From: Prolixibacteraceae bacterium UBA6162
Lineage (GTDB): Bacteria > Bacteroidota > Bacteroidia > Bacteroidales > Prolixibacteraceae
DNA length: 8,980 bases
Assembly (NCBI GenBank): GCA_002428215.1
Contig: DIUI01000068.1
Span: 1-8,980 of the forward strand
Reading direction: 5' to 3'
The position numbers were made by a program, and so were the translations under genes. The notes beneath the pieces were generated by a model that saw nothing but the letters and a program-made list of their open reading frames with translations, was not told the origin of the DNA and did not search any database. Each line of letters starts with the position of its first letter. Within the stretch, counting starts at the first letter, position 1. Of the stretch, positions 1 through 6,605 are shown piece by piece.

Positions 1-853
1 CTTCGAGAAAGCTCTGCAAAATCGGGCGGCCAAAGGAGAAATGAACCCTTCCTTTTTGTTTGAAGATGCCTACCTCCATATTGTGGAGATCGTCGGCTTT
101 GGTCTTTTCGTATACTCCCAGGTCGCGCTTAATGAGCTCGTCAACTTTGCAAATTCCGCAAGGTTCAATTTCGTATGAGATCGATATTGGTACAATGGTA
201 AGTTCGCCAAAACCTTCTGACAGACTTTTCTCGTTGCTCATATTAAGCATCTTAAGCAGGGCAACCTGAGTCTGATCGTGGCCATCTTTGGTGCGGCCTT
301 CACGCTGTGCAATCCAAACAGAGGTATTGTCATCTACAATGCTCTTGCGCATATACTGAGAAAGCTTACGGCTCGATTCGAGCAGCTCGCGTGAGGCAAT
401 GTTCCGCTTTACTACGAATGCCCGGTTTAGTTTTACTGCATGCGTAATCCAGTTGTAAATCAGCAAATTGTCTCCGATGGCAATCTGAGTAGTATTCATC
501 CCGTTCAGCAGGATGAGGTAGTTAAGGAAAGCAGAATCGAGAATAATGTCGCGGTGATTGGAGATAAAAAGATAGGATTTAGATTTGTCGAGGTATTCGA
601 GACCGCTGAAGCTCAATCCTTTGGTGGTAGTATGAATCACTGTTTCTACCAGGTTCCGCACAAAGGTGGTTTGCAGCTGTTCAATGGTTTTTGCCTTTTC
701 AAGTTCTCGTCTTTTTTTAGCTACAGTTTCAGGTTTTCTGAAGAGGTAGTTAAGCACTTTGTCGAAAACGGGATCCTGCAATACCAGTCCTATTTTTTCG
801 GAAATTTCATTGTCGTTGTAGGGCCGGATCTCGTCAAATTCACTTTCCTGCAT
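1..853 (-). CDS. PlsC/PlsB-like glycerolipid acyltransferase, 3' end cut off by window edge
   Basis: Likely transfers an acyl chain to a glycerol-phosphate or related lipid acceptor at the inner face of the cytoplasmic membrane. 284 codons are visible from ATG at 853; the C-terminus lies beyond position 1. A charged N-terminal region of about 75 residues precedes the acyltransferase fold. Motif I is NHRDIILD (residues 99-106), with five residues between His100 and Asp106 where the textbook motif has four. FVVKR (146-150) fits block II, REGRTKDG (184-191) fits block III and resembles the GGRSRTG-like block of PlsB, and VPISISYE (221-228) fits block IV. No signal peptide or clear membrane helix is seen. 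It lies 46 bases after the HhH-barrel gene on the same strand, so it may be read from that transcript or from a weak promoter in the gap. The family call is secure; the acceptor (lysophosphatidate, ornithine lipid or other) is not known. Confidence 0.85.
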   Translation of the reverse strand, partial: MQESEFDEIRPYNDNEISEKIGLVLQDPVFDKVLNYLFRKPETVAKKRRELEKAKTIEQLQTTFVRNLVETVIHTTTKGLSFSGLEYLDKSKSYLFISNHRDIILDSAFLNYLILLNGMNTTQIAIGDNLLIYNWITHAVKLNRAFVVKRNIASRELLESSRKLSQYMRKSIVDDNTSVWIAQREGRTKDGHDQTQVALLKMLNMSNEKSLSEGFGELTIVPISISYEIEPCGICKVDELIKRDLGVYEKTKADDLHNMEVGIFKQKGRVHFSFGRPILQSFLE

Positions 854-879
854 AACCTTGGTTATTAATTTTAGCGGTA

Positions 880-887
880 CAAAGTAA
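880..887 (-). promoter_or_regulatory. Possible -7 promoter box of the acyltransferase gene
   Basis: On the minus strand this reads TTACTTTG, seven of eight matches to the Bacteroidota -7 box TAnnTTTG, or the box with one spacer base missing. It lies 26 bases before the acyltransferase ATG, which would leave a short leader. No TTTG is found at the expected -33 distance, so this is weak; read-through from upstream is equally possible. Confidence 0.25.
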
Positions 888-899
888 AGAAATATCGCT

Positions 900-2924
900 T
901 TAAAAGCGGTAACGAATTTGAATTTTGACTTCAGTTTTTGTGTTCCCCTCCGACATACCATGCCCAGATCCTATGGTTTCGCGATCGGAATAAATGGTTT
1001 TTGCCGCCTTCATCCATACATCCAGGCTTTGGGTGAGACGGTACCGAGTGTTTATATAACCCCTTATGCCCTTACCGTAAAAGGCTGGCGACGAAAAATT
1101 GTAGAGCAAATCGTTCTCGAACATGCTGATTCTGGTGTTGTAGCTGTCGGTCGAAAACCACGCTCCCCGCAGGTTTAAGGTAATAGCTGATTGTGTAAAA
1201 TTAAAATAGACATCCTGAAAGATCAGCACTCCTCGTTCATTGTTTGCCCAGACCCTATCGAGACGGCTTCGCAGGTAGAATTGTTCGTAAGGCTGATATT
1301 TAACTTGCATTCTAATTTGTGTGCGTTCGGAAAGCTGGTCGTAATAGTGATTGTCCGCTTTTGTTTTGGTCGGCTTTGCTTTGTACTTTACCCTCAAAAA
1401 TCCCGATAATTTATTGCGCGACCAGAAGTCGCCCTGCAATAGAAAATCATTGCCACGCATGGGGCCAATTGTGGTGTAGTTGATCCAGCGCGACGAAAAC
1501 CAGTCGGCATATCCCGATAGAACTATACCTGCAAACGGGTAGGCTTTCAATCCGAGGTAGAGGCCCGATTCATTGGCTGTATTGCTGCCTTCGCCAAAAC
1601 CTCTGCCCCAGGTAGTATGGTATTGAATGTCGTAGTGCCGGTATACAATCGCCAAGATTAACTGGTCGTGCAACCGACCTTCCATACCCTGAATAAGAGC
1701 TGCTCCTCCCGATTTGGAGATGGCTGACTCACCATACAACTGTAGGCGCCCTTTTGACCATCGGTAATGAATCCCTGCATTCAGATTGTTTTGTCCAGTA
1801 AAGAGGTATTTTTGATACAGTTGGGGGCCTCGCACAAACGGAAATTCAAACCTTTCGCCCAGGAGGGTTGCACCCCACCGCAAGTTGTTGTAGCTGTGTG
1901 TAAAAATGGCTCCGGCTACGCTGTGGCTAACACTGTTTTTATCGGCAATCTCGGAAAGGGTGCGGTGGTATCCCGAGGTTTGAAGACTGGTGAATATCAG
2001 TGTGCTGTCTGAATTGAAAACCAGGTTCCCGTCGGAACGTTTGTGCGACAAGAAGAGATGTATCCGGCCGGTACCCAGTTCTATTCTTTGGGCAAGTCCC
2101 CTGAAGAACCGGTTCTCATCGCTTGAGGTATAGGGCCTTATGCGGGTCATTCCTTTGGAGAGTTGCAGTACTTCGGCGCTTTTCCCCATTCCAAACCCTT
2201 GCCAGACTATAAGTCCCTGACCTGCCTGGACAGCAAAGTCACCAACGATGAACTGCGGAATTCGTCGGCTGAGGGGCATTTGAACAAAACCTGAATAGAA
2301 ATCAAACCCCCGCACGTTGGGAGGGCTTAAGAAAGGCTCTCCGGGATCCTTGTCGGCCGTTATTCCAGCTTCTATTTTACTACCAGCCTGTAATCGGTAC
2401 TGGGTATAGAGTTTCAGCGGACTTCCGGTATAAGCAGGCTCTTTATCGCCTCGAGGCAGGTAACCGGCAGGTTTTGGAAATGATTGCCACCCACGCACGA
2501 TTAACTGTTGCATCAATCTGCCGGTATTGGCAGTCCGTTCAGAAACAGTACCCGGAATCACGAACAGGGATATCTTTTCTGCAAGGCTTCGACCAATTCC
2601 GGCAATGGAAGCCAATTCGTAATTTGAGTAAAACGACCCATACAGTTTTCTGTAGGCCAAAATTGCTTCCGCATGTGCTTCAGTAAGAAATGGTATTCTG
2701 AGCAGCTCATCGCGGCTGGCATGATTAAGTTCAAGAGGATTTTCAAATAACCGTTCCAATTCTTCTAGCCATGTTTCCACTTCTGCATCCTCCTCGAGTT
2801 CTTCCAATAAGGTTTCGATAAGCTGATCGAAATATTCGGATTGCCCTGTTTGTTCCTGGGCCCGGGCATTCACAAAGGCTCCAACCAGGATTAATGCTGT
2901 TATAAAGATCAGTCGATGCATCAT
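900..2924 (-). CDS. Secreted ComEA-like helix-hairpin-helix protein with predicted C-terminal outer-membrane beta-barrel
   Basis: A 674-residue protein of a Bacteroidota family usually annotated only as helix-hairpin-helix domain protein; its function is unknown. The N-terminus is a signal peptide (hydrophobic core about residues 5-18, likely cut after ARA at 20-22). A strongly acidic helical stretch (about 34-62) follows, then two HhH units resembling ComEA: NHASRDELLRIPFL...EAILAYRKLYG (67-96) and LASIAGIGRSLAEKI (104-118). From about residue 140 the sequence alternates polar and hydrophobic residues, is rich in Tyr, Trp, Arg and Gly, includes GDFAVQAGQGLIVWQGFG (228-245), and ends in IRYRF. 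A terminal aromatic Phe is the usual outer-membrane barrel insertion signal. Thus the HhH part should sit in the periplasm beside a barrel. The first ATG at 2924 overlaps the stop of the upstream gene (ATGA), implying coupled translation; a second ATG follows directly. HhH units generally bind DNA backbone, but here that role is inference. Confidence 0.88.
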   Translation of the reverse strand: MMHRLIFITALILVGAFVNARAQEQTGQSEYFDQLIETLLEELEEDAEVETWLEELERLFENPLELNHASRDELLRIPFLTEAHAEAILAYRKLYGSFYSNYELASIAGIGRSLAEKISLFVIPGTVSERTANTGRLMQQLIVRGWQSFPKPAGYLPRGDKEPAYTGSPLKLYTQYRLQAGSKIEAGITADKDPGEPFLSPPNVRGFDFYSGFVQMPLSRRIPQFIVGDFAVQAGQGLIVWQGFGMGKSAEVLQLSKGMTRIRPYTSSDENRFFRGLAQRIELGTGRIHLFLSHKRSDGNLVFNSDSTLIFTSLQTSGYHRTLSEIADKNSVSHSVAGAIFTHSYNNLRWGATLLGERFEFPFVRGPQLYQKYLFTGQNNLNAGIHYRWSKGRLQLYGESAISKSGGAALIQGMEGRLHDQLILAIVYRHYDIQYHTTWGRGFGEGSNTANESGLYLGLKAYPFAGIVLSGYADWFSSRWINYTTIGPMRGNDFLLQGDFWSRNKLSGFLRVKYKAKPTKTKADNHYYDQLSERTQIRMQVKYQPYEQFYLRSRLDRVWANNERGVLIFQDVYFNFTQSAITLNLRGAWFSTDSYNTRISMFENDLLYNFSSPAFYGKGIRGYINTRYRLTQSLDVWMKAAKTIYSDRETIGSGHGMSEGNTKTEVKIQIRYRF

Positions 2925-3736
2925 AACCGGTTTAGTTTAATGGCCGCCAAGGGGGTTACACCCAGGTATGGGTGGTATGCAAACGAGAGATCAAAAACCA
3001 TTTGCCCAAAATGAAACCCAATGCCCATGGCAGGTTGCAGCGGTTTTCCGGAGACACCCAAACGCAATGCTACCTCTCTTTGCATGCGGTATTCCCATCC
3101 GGTACCCGCCGAGATTCCATCGCCGGTATTTCTATGAATTCCGAAAACCCATTCAAGATCCCGGGAAATACTCCAAACAGCGCCTGTTCCCATGCGCCAG
3201 TAGAAATCCGGCAGGCTGGAAATGCCCGATCCGGAAAGGTGAAGGCCCAACAGAAGTTGATCGGATGCCACCCATTGAATACCCCCTTCTATAGCTGCGG
3301 AGCGCAGAGGGACTCTGTTTTCAAATGCCTGAATTGCGAGTAGCTCAGCAGTCAGGGCTGCCGATACCCGCAGACCGAAGTGCCTGGCGAACGAAACCCC
3401 TGTGCCGCTATGGCGGTAAAAGCCCGTTCCAAACTGATGGTATCGAATGCCAATTGTTCCCTGAGTAATTGGCCAGATGAATCCGGCCGAGAGCCTTGAA
3501 AGTTCAGCTACTCCAAATTTCGAATCATACAGGAAAATTCCTGAAATCATTGATTCTCGGGCCAGAGCTGCCTGATTGCCAAAGAGTGCATCGCTGCCAA
3601 CAGCAGCCGATGAGGTATTTCCAAGTGCTGCTGTCCGGGCGCTGGTTGGGGGAGGGAGCGTTGCCCGCACAGTTGTAGATACGAACAACAAGGCCGATAG
3701 AAATACCATCGGCACCTTTACATTGGGGGTTTGCAA
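2921..3736 (-). CDS. Secreted PorV/PorQ-like outer-membrane beta-barrel protein
   Basis: A protein of 271 residues (262 if started at the internal ATG) resembling the PorV/PorQ/UPF0164 type of small outer-membrane barrel. The hallmark follows the signal peptide: TSARTAALGNTSSAAVGSDALFGNQAALA-like sequence at about residues 31-59, matching the family's Gly/Ala-rich opening that ends in 'NPAGLA'-type residues. The rest is alternating short beta strands with Gly and aromatic residues. The longest frame starts at TTG (3736) and gives MQTPNVK before the hydrophobic core and a cut after VRA (23-25). Starting at ATG (3709) would leave a signal peptide of only 16 residues with no basic n-region, so TTG fits better; no in-frame ATG lies further upstream before a stop. 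Its stop overlaps the start of the HhH-barrel gene by 4 bases, so the two are probably made together and may form one outer-membrane complex. Membership of PorV versus another FadL-like group is uncertain. Confidence 0.75.
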   Translation of the reverse strand: MQTPNVKVPMVFLSALLFVSTTVRATLPPPTSARTAALGNTSSAAVGSDALFGNQAALARESMISGIFLYDSKFGVAELSRLSAGFIWPITQGTIGIRYHQFGTGFYRHSGTGVSFARHFGLRVSAALTAELLAIQAFENRVPLRSAAIEGGIQWVASDQLLLGLHLSGSGISSLPDFYWRMGTGAVWSISRDLEWVFGIHRNTGDGISAGTGWEYRMQREVALRLGVSGKPLQPAMGIGFHFGQMVFDLSFAYHPYLGVTPLAAIKLNRL

Positions 3737-3802
3737 GTTTAGGGTGTTTTGGGGGTTAACAAAAGGGGGTTTACTTCATGTATATGCGTTTAGACGTTGG
3801 GG
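3725..3802 (+). repeat. Cluster of G-tracts with threefold GGGGGTT(T/A) repeat before the PorV-like gene
   Basis: The plus strand carries GGGGG at 3725-3729, GGG at 3742-3744, GGGGG at 3751-3755, GGGGG at 3765-3769 and GGGG at 3799-3802. Three of these belong to a direct repeat, GGGGGTTT/GGGGGTTA/GGGGGTTT, at 3725, 3751 and 3765. The cluster fills most of the 90-base gap between purE and the PorV-like gene, and its left copy overlaps that gene's first codons if TTG is the start. It could form a loose G-quadruplex (loops of 12, 6, 9 and 29 bases) on the template strand, or hold protein sites. The tracts are seen directly; any function is inference. No TAnnTTTG promoter box is evident in the gap. 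Confidence 0.5.
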
Positions 3803-3826
3803 TAAAATATGAACGAATGGCAACTT

Positions 3827-4333
3827 TCAATTGGTCTTGAAAGCGTATTTAATTCCTGCAAGATCTTGATTGGCCTTTACAATTTTATCCTTAAGCCGGT
3901 CTTTGTAGGCCACAAACTTATCCATAAGCTTATCGTCGCCGGCAGCCATAATCTGAACAGCCAACAGAGCGGCATTCATGGCTCCGTTAACTGCTACTGT
4001 AGCCACGGGAATTCCGGGGGGCATCTGGACTATCGACAACAAAGCATCGAGGCCGTCGAAGCTTGACTTAATAGGCACTCCGATAACCGGAAGCGGAGTC
4101 ATAGCTGCCACCACACCGGGGAGATGGGCGGCCATACCGGCACCGGCAATAATAACCTTTATGCCGCGATCTTTTGCCGCATGGGCAAATTCCTCCACTA
4201 CGGCCGGTGTGCGATGTGCCGATAAAGCATTGATTTCGAAAGGAATCTGGAACTCATCGAGAACCTTGGCAGCGGCTTCCATAACCCCCAAATCTGAGGT
4301 AGATCCCATAATAATACTCACTTTAGGTGTCAT
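3827..4333 (-). CDS. purE: N5-carboxyaminoimidazole ribonucleotide mutase (class I PurE)
   Basis: Converts N5-CAIR to CAIR in cytosolic de novo purine synthesis, normally using the product of PurK. At 168 residues it has the usual length of class I PurE. Clear signatures are IIMGSTSD (7-14), which binds the phosphate; SAHRTP (38-43), whose His40 corresponds to the catalytic histidine; AGAGMAAHLPGVVAAMTPLP (63-82) with His70; and GLDALLSIVQMPPGIPV (94-110), followed by NGAMNAALLA (116-125). The start at ATG 4333 leaves the conserved beta strand intact right after MTPKV. It is transcribed away from hpt, with a 115-base divergent region between them. Downstream on the same strand are envelope genes after a 90-base gap, with no obvious terminator between. 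No purK is in the window. Confidence 0.97.
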   Translation of the reverse strand: MTPKVSIIMGSTSDLGVMEAAAKVLDEFQIPFEINALSAHRTPAVVEEFAHAAKDRGIKVIIAGAGMAAHLPGVVAAMTPLPVIGVPIKSSFDGLDALLSIVQMPPGIPVATVAVNGAMNAALLAVQIMAAGDDKLMDKFVAYKDRLKDKIVKANQDLAGIKYAFKTN

Positions 4334-4373
4334 GTAACTATATTGTTATAATGTGTATAAATTGTCCTGTTTC

Positions 4374-4387
4374 TTTGCAATTGCAAA
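4374..4387. promoter_or_regulatory. Perfect 14-bp palindrome between divergent purE and hpt (candidate operator)
   Basis: TTTGCAATTGCAAA is fully self-complementary and lies inside the 115-base region from which purE (minus) and hpt (plus) diverge, 41 bases from the purE ATG and 61 from the hpt ATG. Its right end overlaps the best -7-like box for purE. Such placement suits a dimeric regulator that controls purine synthesis and salvage together. It does not match the E. coli PurR box (centred on CG) or the Firmicutes PurBox. The palindrome is observed; the regulatory role is inference. Confidence 0.4.
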
Positions 4388-4392
4388 AGCTA
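4385..4392 (-). promoter_or_regulatory. purE: Possible -7 promoter box of purE
   Basis: On the minus strand this reads TAGCTTTT, followed by G: seven of eight matches to TAnnTTTG, or the box with one extra T. It would give a leader of about 45 bases. No convincing -33 TTTG is seen at 19 bases upstream. For hpt, the closest counterpart on the plus strand is TAATTTCC at 4401-4408 (two mismatches) with TTG at 4381-4383, which is too weak to list separately. Confidence 0.28.
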
Positions 4393-4448
4393 ATATACGG
4401 TAATTTCCTAAATTGCATTCCAAACACCGTGCGGTTAAACCAAATTTT

Positions 4449-4985
4449 ATGACCAATGTAACTTTGAACGATAAAGAGTTCCAACTCTATATTCCTTATG
4501 AAAGGATTCAAAAAGCGATTGACCGGATGGCCACTGAGATCAACCTCGATCTGGCTGAAAAGCAACCGCTTTTTCTGTGTGTACTCAACGGAGCTTTTAT
4601 GTTTGCCGGCGACTTGTTTAAACGGATTAAAATTGAAGGTGCCGAGATTTCTTTCGTAAAAATGGCATCTTACCATGGGGTACACTCCACCGGAACCATA
4701 AGGCAGCTTATAGGGCTCAACGAACCCATCGACGGACGTACGGTTGTGGTTTTGGAAGATATTGTCGACAGTGGTTCAACCATTGAAGAGGTGATGGCTC
4801 AGTTGTCGATTTTAAAGCCCAGTGAAGTTAAAATTGCCACCCTATTGTTTAAGCCTGAGGCTATGATAAAGAAGGTACCCGTGCACTATGTCGGCATTGA
4901 GATACCCAACGACTTTATTGTGGGATATGGACTTGATTACAACGGATTGGGCAGAAATCTTACCGACATCTATACCATTGTGTAA
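4449..4985 (+). CDS. hpt: Hypoxanthine phosphoribosyltransferase
   Basis: Joins hypoxanthine (often also guanine) to PRPP, giving IMP or GMP in purine salvage in the cytosol. 178 residues, the usual size. The PRPP-binding signature VVLEDIVDSGST is at 100-111, with the acidic pair Glu103-Asp104 and the likely catalytic Asp107. LFLCVLNGAFMFAGDL (41-56) is the conserved pyrophosphate-loop region, KMASYHG (71-77) opens the flexible loop, and DFIVGYGLDYNGLGRNL (155-171) forms the purine-binding C-terminal part. The frame extends upstream to a TTG at 4413, but ATG 4449 gives the normal family N-terminus and is preferred. No Shine-Dalgarno sequence precedes it. It heads a tight plus-strand cluster with adk 19 bases downstream. 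The hpt-adk-obg order is, to my knowledge, recurrent in Bacteroidota. Confidence 0.95.
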   Translation: MTNVTLNDKEFQLYIPYERIQKAIDRMATEINLDLAEKQPLFLCVLNGAFMFAGDLFKRIKIEGAEISFVKMASYHGVHSTGTIRQLIGLNEPIDGRTVVVLEDIVDSGSTIEEVMAQLSILKPSEVKIATLLFKPEAMIKKVPVHYVGIEIPNDFIVGYGLDYNGLGRNLTDIYTIV

Positions 4986-5004
4986 TAAAAAAACCAAACC
5001 TCTC

Positions 5005-5577
5005 ATGCTTAATTTAGTTTTGTTCGGACCTCCCGGAGCGGGAAAAGGTACTCAGGCCCAATACCTCGTTGATCACTACAATTTAATTCATCTTTCCACC
5101 GGCGATTTGTTGCGCAAAGAGATTGCGGCACAAACCGAACTCGGTACCGAGGCAAAAGTCTATATCGACCGTGGAGAATTGGTCCCCGACTCAGTAGTTA
5201 TTGGAATGATTCGTGCAAAACTAAAGGAGGATCCGGAGGTCAATGGGTATGTTTTCGATGGCTTTCCCCGAACTGTTAAACAGGCAAAAGCCCTCGACTG
5301 CCTGCTGAAAGCCAATAAAACTCCGGTTTCTGCATTGTTATCACTAGAGGTGGCCGAAGAGGAGCTAATTATTCGGCTGCTTAAGCGCGGCGAAGTCTCC
5401 AATCGATCGGACGATCGTGATATGGGGGTGATTAAAAACCGTATTGCAGTATATCATTTCAAAACCAGACCCCTGATCGATCACTATCTGAAGCAAAGCA
5501 AATACCATAGCATTAATGGGATGGGTGGTGTTGATGCAATTGCAGAACGGCTCAGGGTGGTTGTAGATCAACTATAA
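5005..5577 (+). CDS. adk: Adenylate kinase, short-lid type
   Basis: Catalyses ATP + AMP to 2 ADP and so sets cytosolic adenylate balance. 190 residues. The P-loop GPPGAGKGT is at 8-16, the AMP-binding STGDLLR at 31-37, FDGFPRT at 84-90, and a short lid [10 protein letters not shown] at 128-137 with the usual Arg and Asp residues. There are no four cysteines, so the lid lacks the zinc site and the longer insertion found in some adenylate kinases. A longer frame opens upstream inside hpt, but ATG 5005 places the P-loop at the normal distance from the N-terminus. Gaps of 19 bases to hpt and 17 to obgE, with no promoter visible, point to co-transcription. The sequence before the ATG (CCAAACCTCTC) has no ribosome-binding complement. 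Confidence 0.97.
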   Translation: MLNLVLFGPPGAGKGTQAQYLVDHYNLIHLSTGDLLRKEIAAQTELGTEAKVYIDRGELVPDSVVIGMIRAKLKEDPEVNGYVFDGFPRTVKQAKALDCLLKANKTPVSALLSLEVAEEELIIRLLKRGEVSNRSDDRDMGVIKNRIAVYHFKTRPLIDHYLKQSKYHSINGMGGVDAIAERLRVVVDQL

Positions 5578-5594
5578 TTCATAGCTTTGCTGCC

Positions 5595-6593
5595 ATGTCG
5601 GATACCAATTTTGTTGACTACGTAAAAATATTTTGTCAGTCGGGAAACGGCGGGCCGGGCTCAGCGCATCTCAGGCGCGAAAAGTTTGTACCCAAAGGTG
5701 GACCCGATGGCGGAGATGGTGGCCGTGGAGGACATATCATTATTCAGGGCAATGCCCAGATGTGGACATTGCTGCACCTTAAATATAAACGGCACATCAA
5801 AGCCGGACATGGCGCCTCGGGCGGCCGGCAATGCAGCTTTGGTGCAAGTGGCGAGGATAGGATCATAGAAGTGCCGCTCGGAACGGTGGTTCGCCATTCA
5901 GAAACGGGTGAATTCCTAATGGAGATAACCCAGGATAAGGAGCGCAGGGTATTGTATTCTGGTGGACGGGGAGGATTGGGGAATACCCATTTTAAATCGG
6001 CCACCAATCAAACACCCCGCTATGCTCAGCCGGGAGAACCGGGTATTGAAGGGTGGGTAATTATTGAACTTAAAGTGCTTGCAGATGTAGGACTTGTAGG
6101 GTTCCCCAACGCCGGAAAGTCAACCTTGCTTGCAGCAGTTTCGGCCGCCAAGCCTAAAATTGCCGATTATGCTTTTACTACGCTGGTTCCTAACCTGGGA
6201 ATAGTAAGTTACCGCGATCAGCAATCGTTTGTAATGGCCGATATCCCCGGAATCATAGAGGGAGCGCACCAGGGAAAGGGTTTGGGTTTACGGTTTTTAA
6301 GGCATATAGAGCGCAATTCAATGCTTCTGTTTTTAATTCCTGCCGACGCCAAGGATTACCGGGGAGAATACGAGATCTTACTGAACGAATTGGGTAAATA
6401 CAATCCGGAATTGCTCGACAAGGAAAGGCTTTTGGCCATAAGTAAGGCCGATATGCTCGACCAGGAACTTATGGATGAGGTCAGCAAGCAACTGTCCGAC
6501 ATTCCACATATCTTCTTCTCTTCTATTACGGCTATGCATCTGGTTCAACTTAAAGACCAGATATGGTCGATTCTCAACCGAACTTCTGCTTAA
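5595..6593 (+). CDS. obgE: Obg-family GTPase (ObgE/CgtA), ribosome-associated
   Basis: Essential-type GTPase that associates with the large ribosomal subunit and links GTP/ppGpp levels to growth. 332 residues. The glycine-rich Obg fold covers about 1-158, including [13 protein letters not shown] (34-46) and SGGRGGLGN (122-130). The G domain follows: G1 GFPNAGKST (169-177), switch region [12 protein letters not shown] (191-202), G3 [16 protein letters not shown] (216-231), G4 region ISKAD (282-286) and G5 SSIT (309-312). The G4 core is SKAD in place of the common NKxD. There is almost nothing after the G domain, so the C-terminal OCT domain of Bacillus-type Obg is missing. ATG 5595 starts directly before the conserved FVDYVKI stretch. 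It sits 17 bases after adk and 12 before the PAP2 gene, consistent with one operon. Confidence 0.96.
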   Translation: MSDTNFVDYVKIFCQSGNGGPGSAHLRREKFVPKGGPDGGDGGRGGHIIIQGNAQMWTLLHLKYKRHIKAGHGASGGRQCSFGASGEDRIIEVPLGTVVRHSETGEFLMEITQDKERRVLYSGGRGGLGNTHFKSATNQTPRYAQPGEPGIEGWVIIELKVLADVGLVGFPNAGKSTLLAAVSAAKPKIADYAFTTLVPNLGIVSYRDQQSFVMADIPGIIEGAHQGKGLGLRFLRHIERNSMLLFLIPADAKDYRGEYEILLNELGKYNPELLDKERLLAISKADMLDQELMDEVSKQLSDIPHIFFSSITAMHLVQLKDQIWSILNRTSA

Positions 6594-6605
6594 CCGACCT
6601 TCAGC

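Noticed and set aside
440..868. 142-codon open frame on the plus strand
   Set aside because: It is exactly antisense to the acyltransferase, whose conserved motifs are clear on the minus strand. The translated product has no recognisable features.
896..908. CGCTTT-A-AAAGCG inverted repeat over the HhH-barrel stop codon
   Set aside because: Only 6 bp with a one-base centre, no T-run after it on the minus strand, and part of it is coding; not a credible terminator.
4413..4448. Upstream TTG start extending hpt by 12 codons
   Set aside because: The added residues do not belong to the family N-terminus and run through the probable promoter and leader; ATG 4449 fits.
4338..4685. 115-codon minus-strand frame just upstream of purE
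   Set aside because: It covers the purE-hpt promoter region and the antisense of hpt. Its product looks like a random frame.
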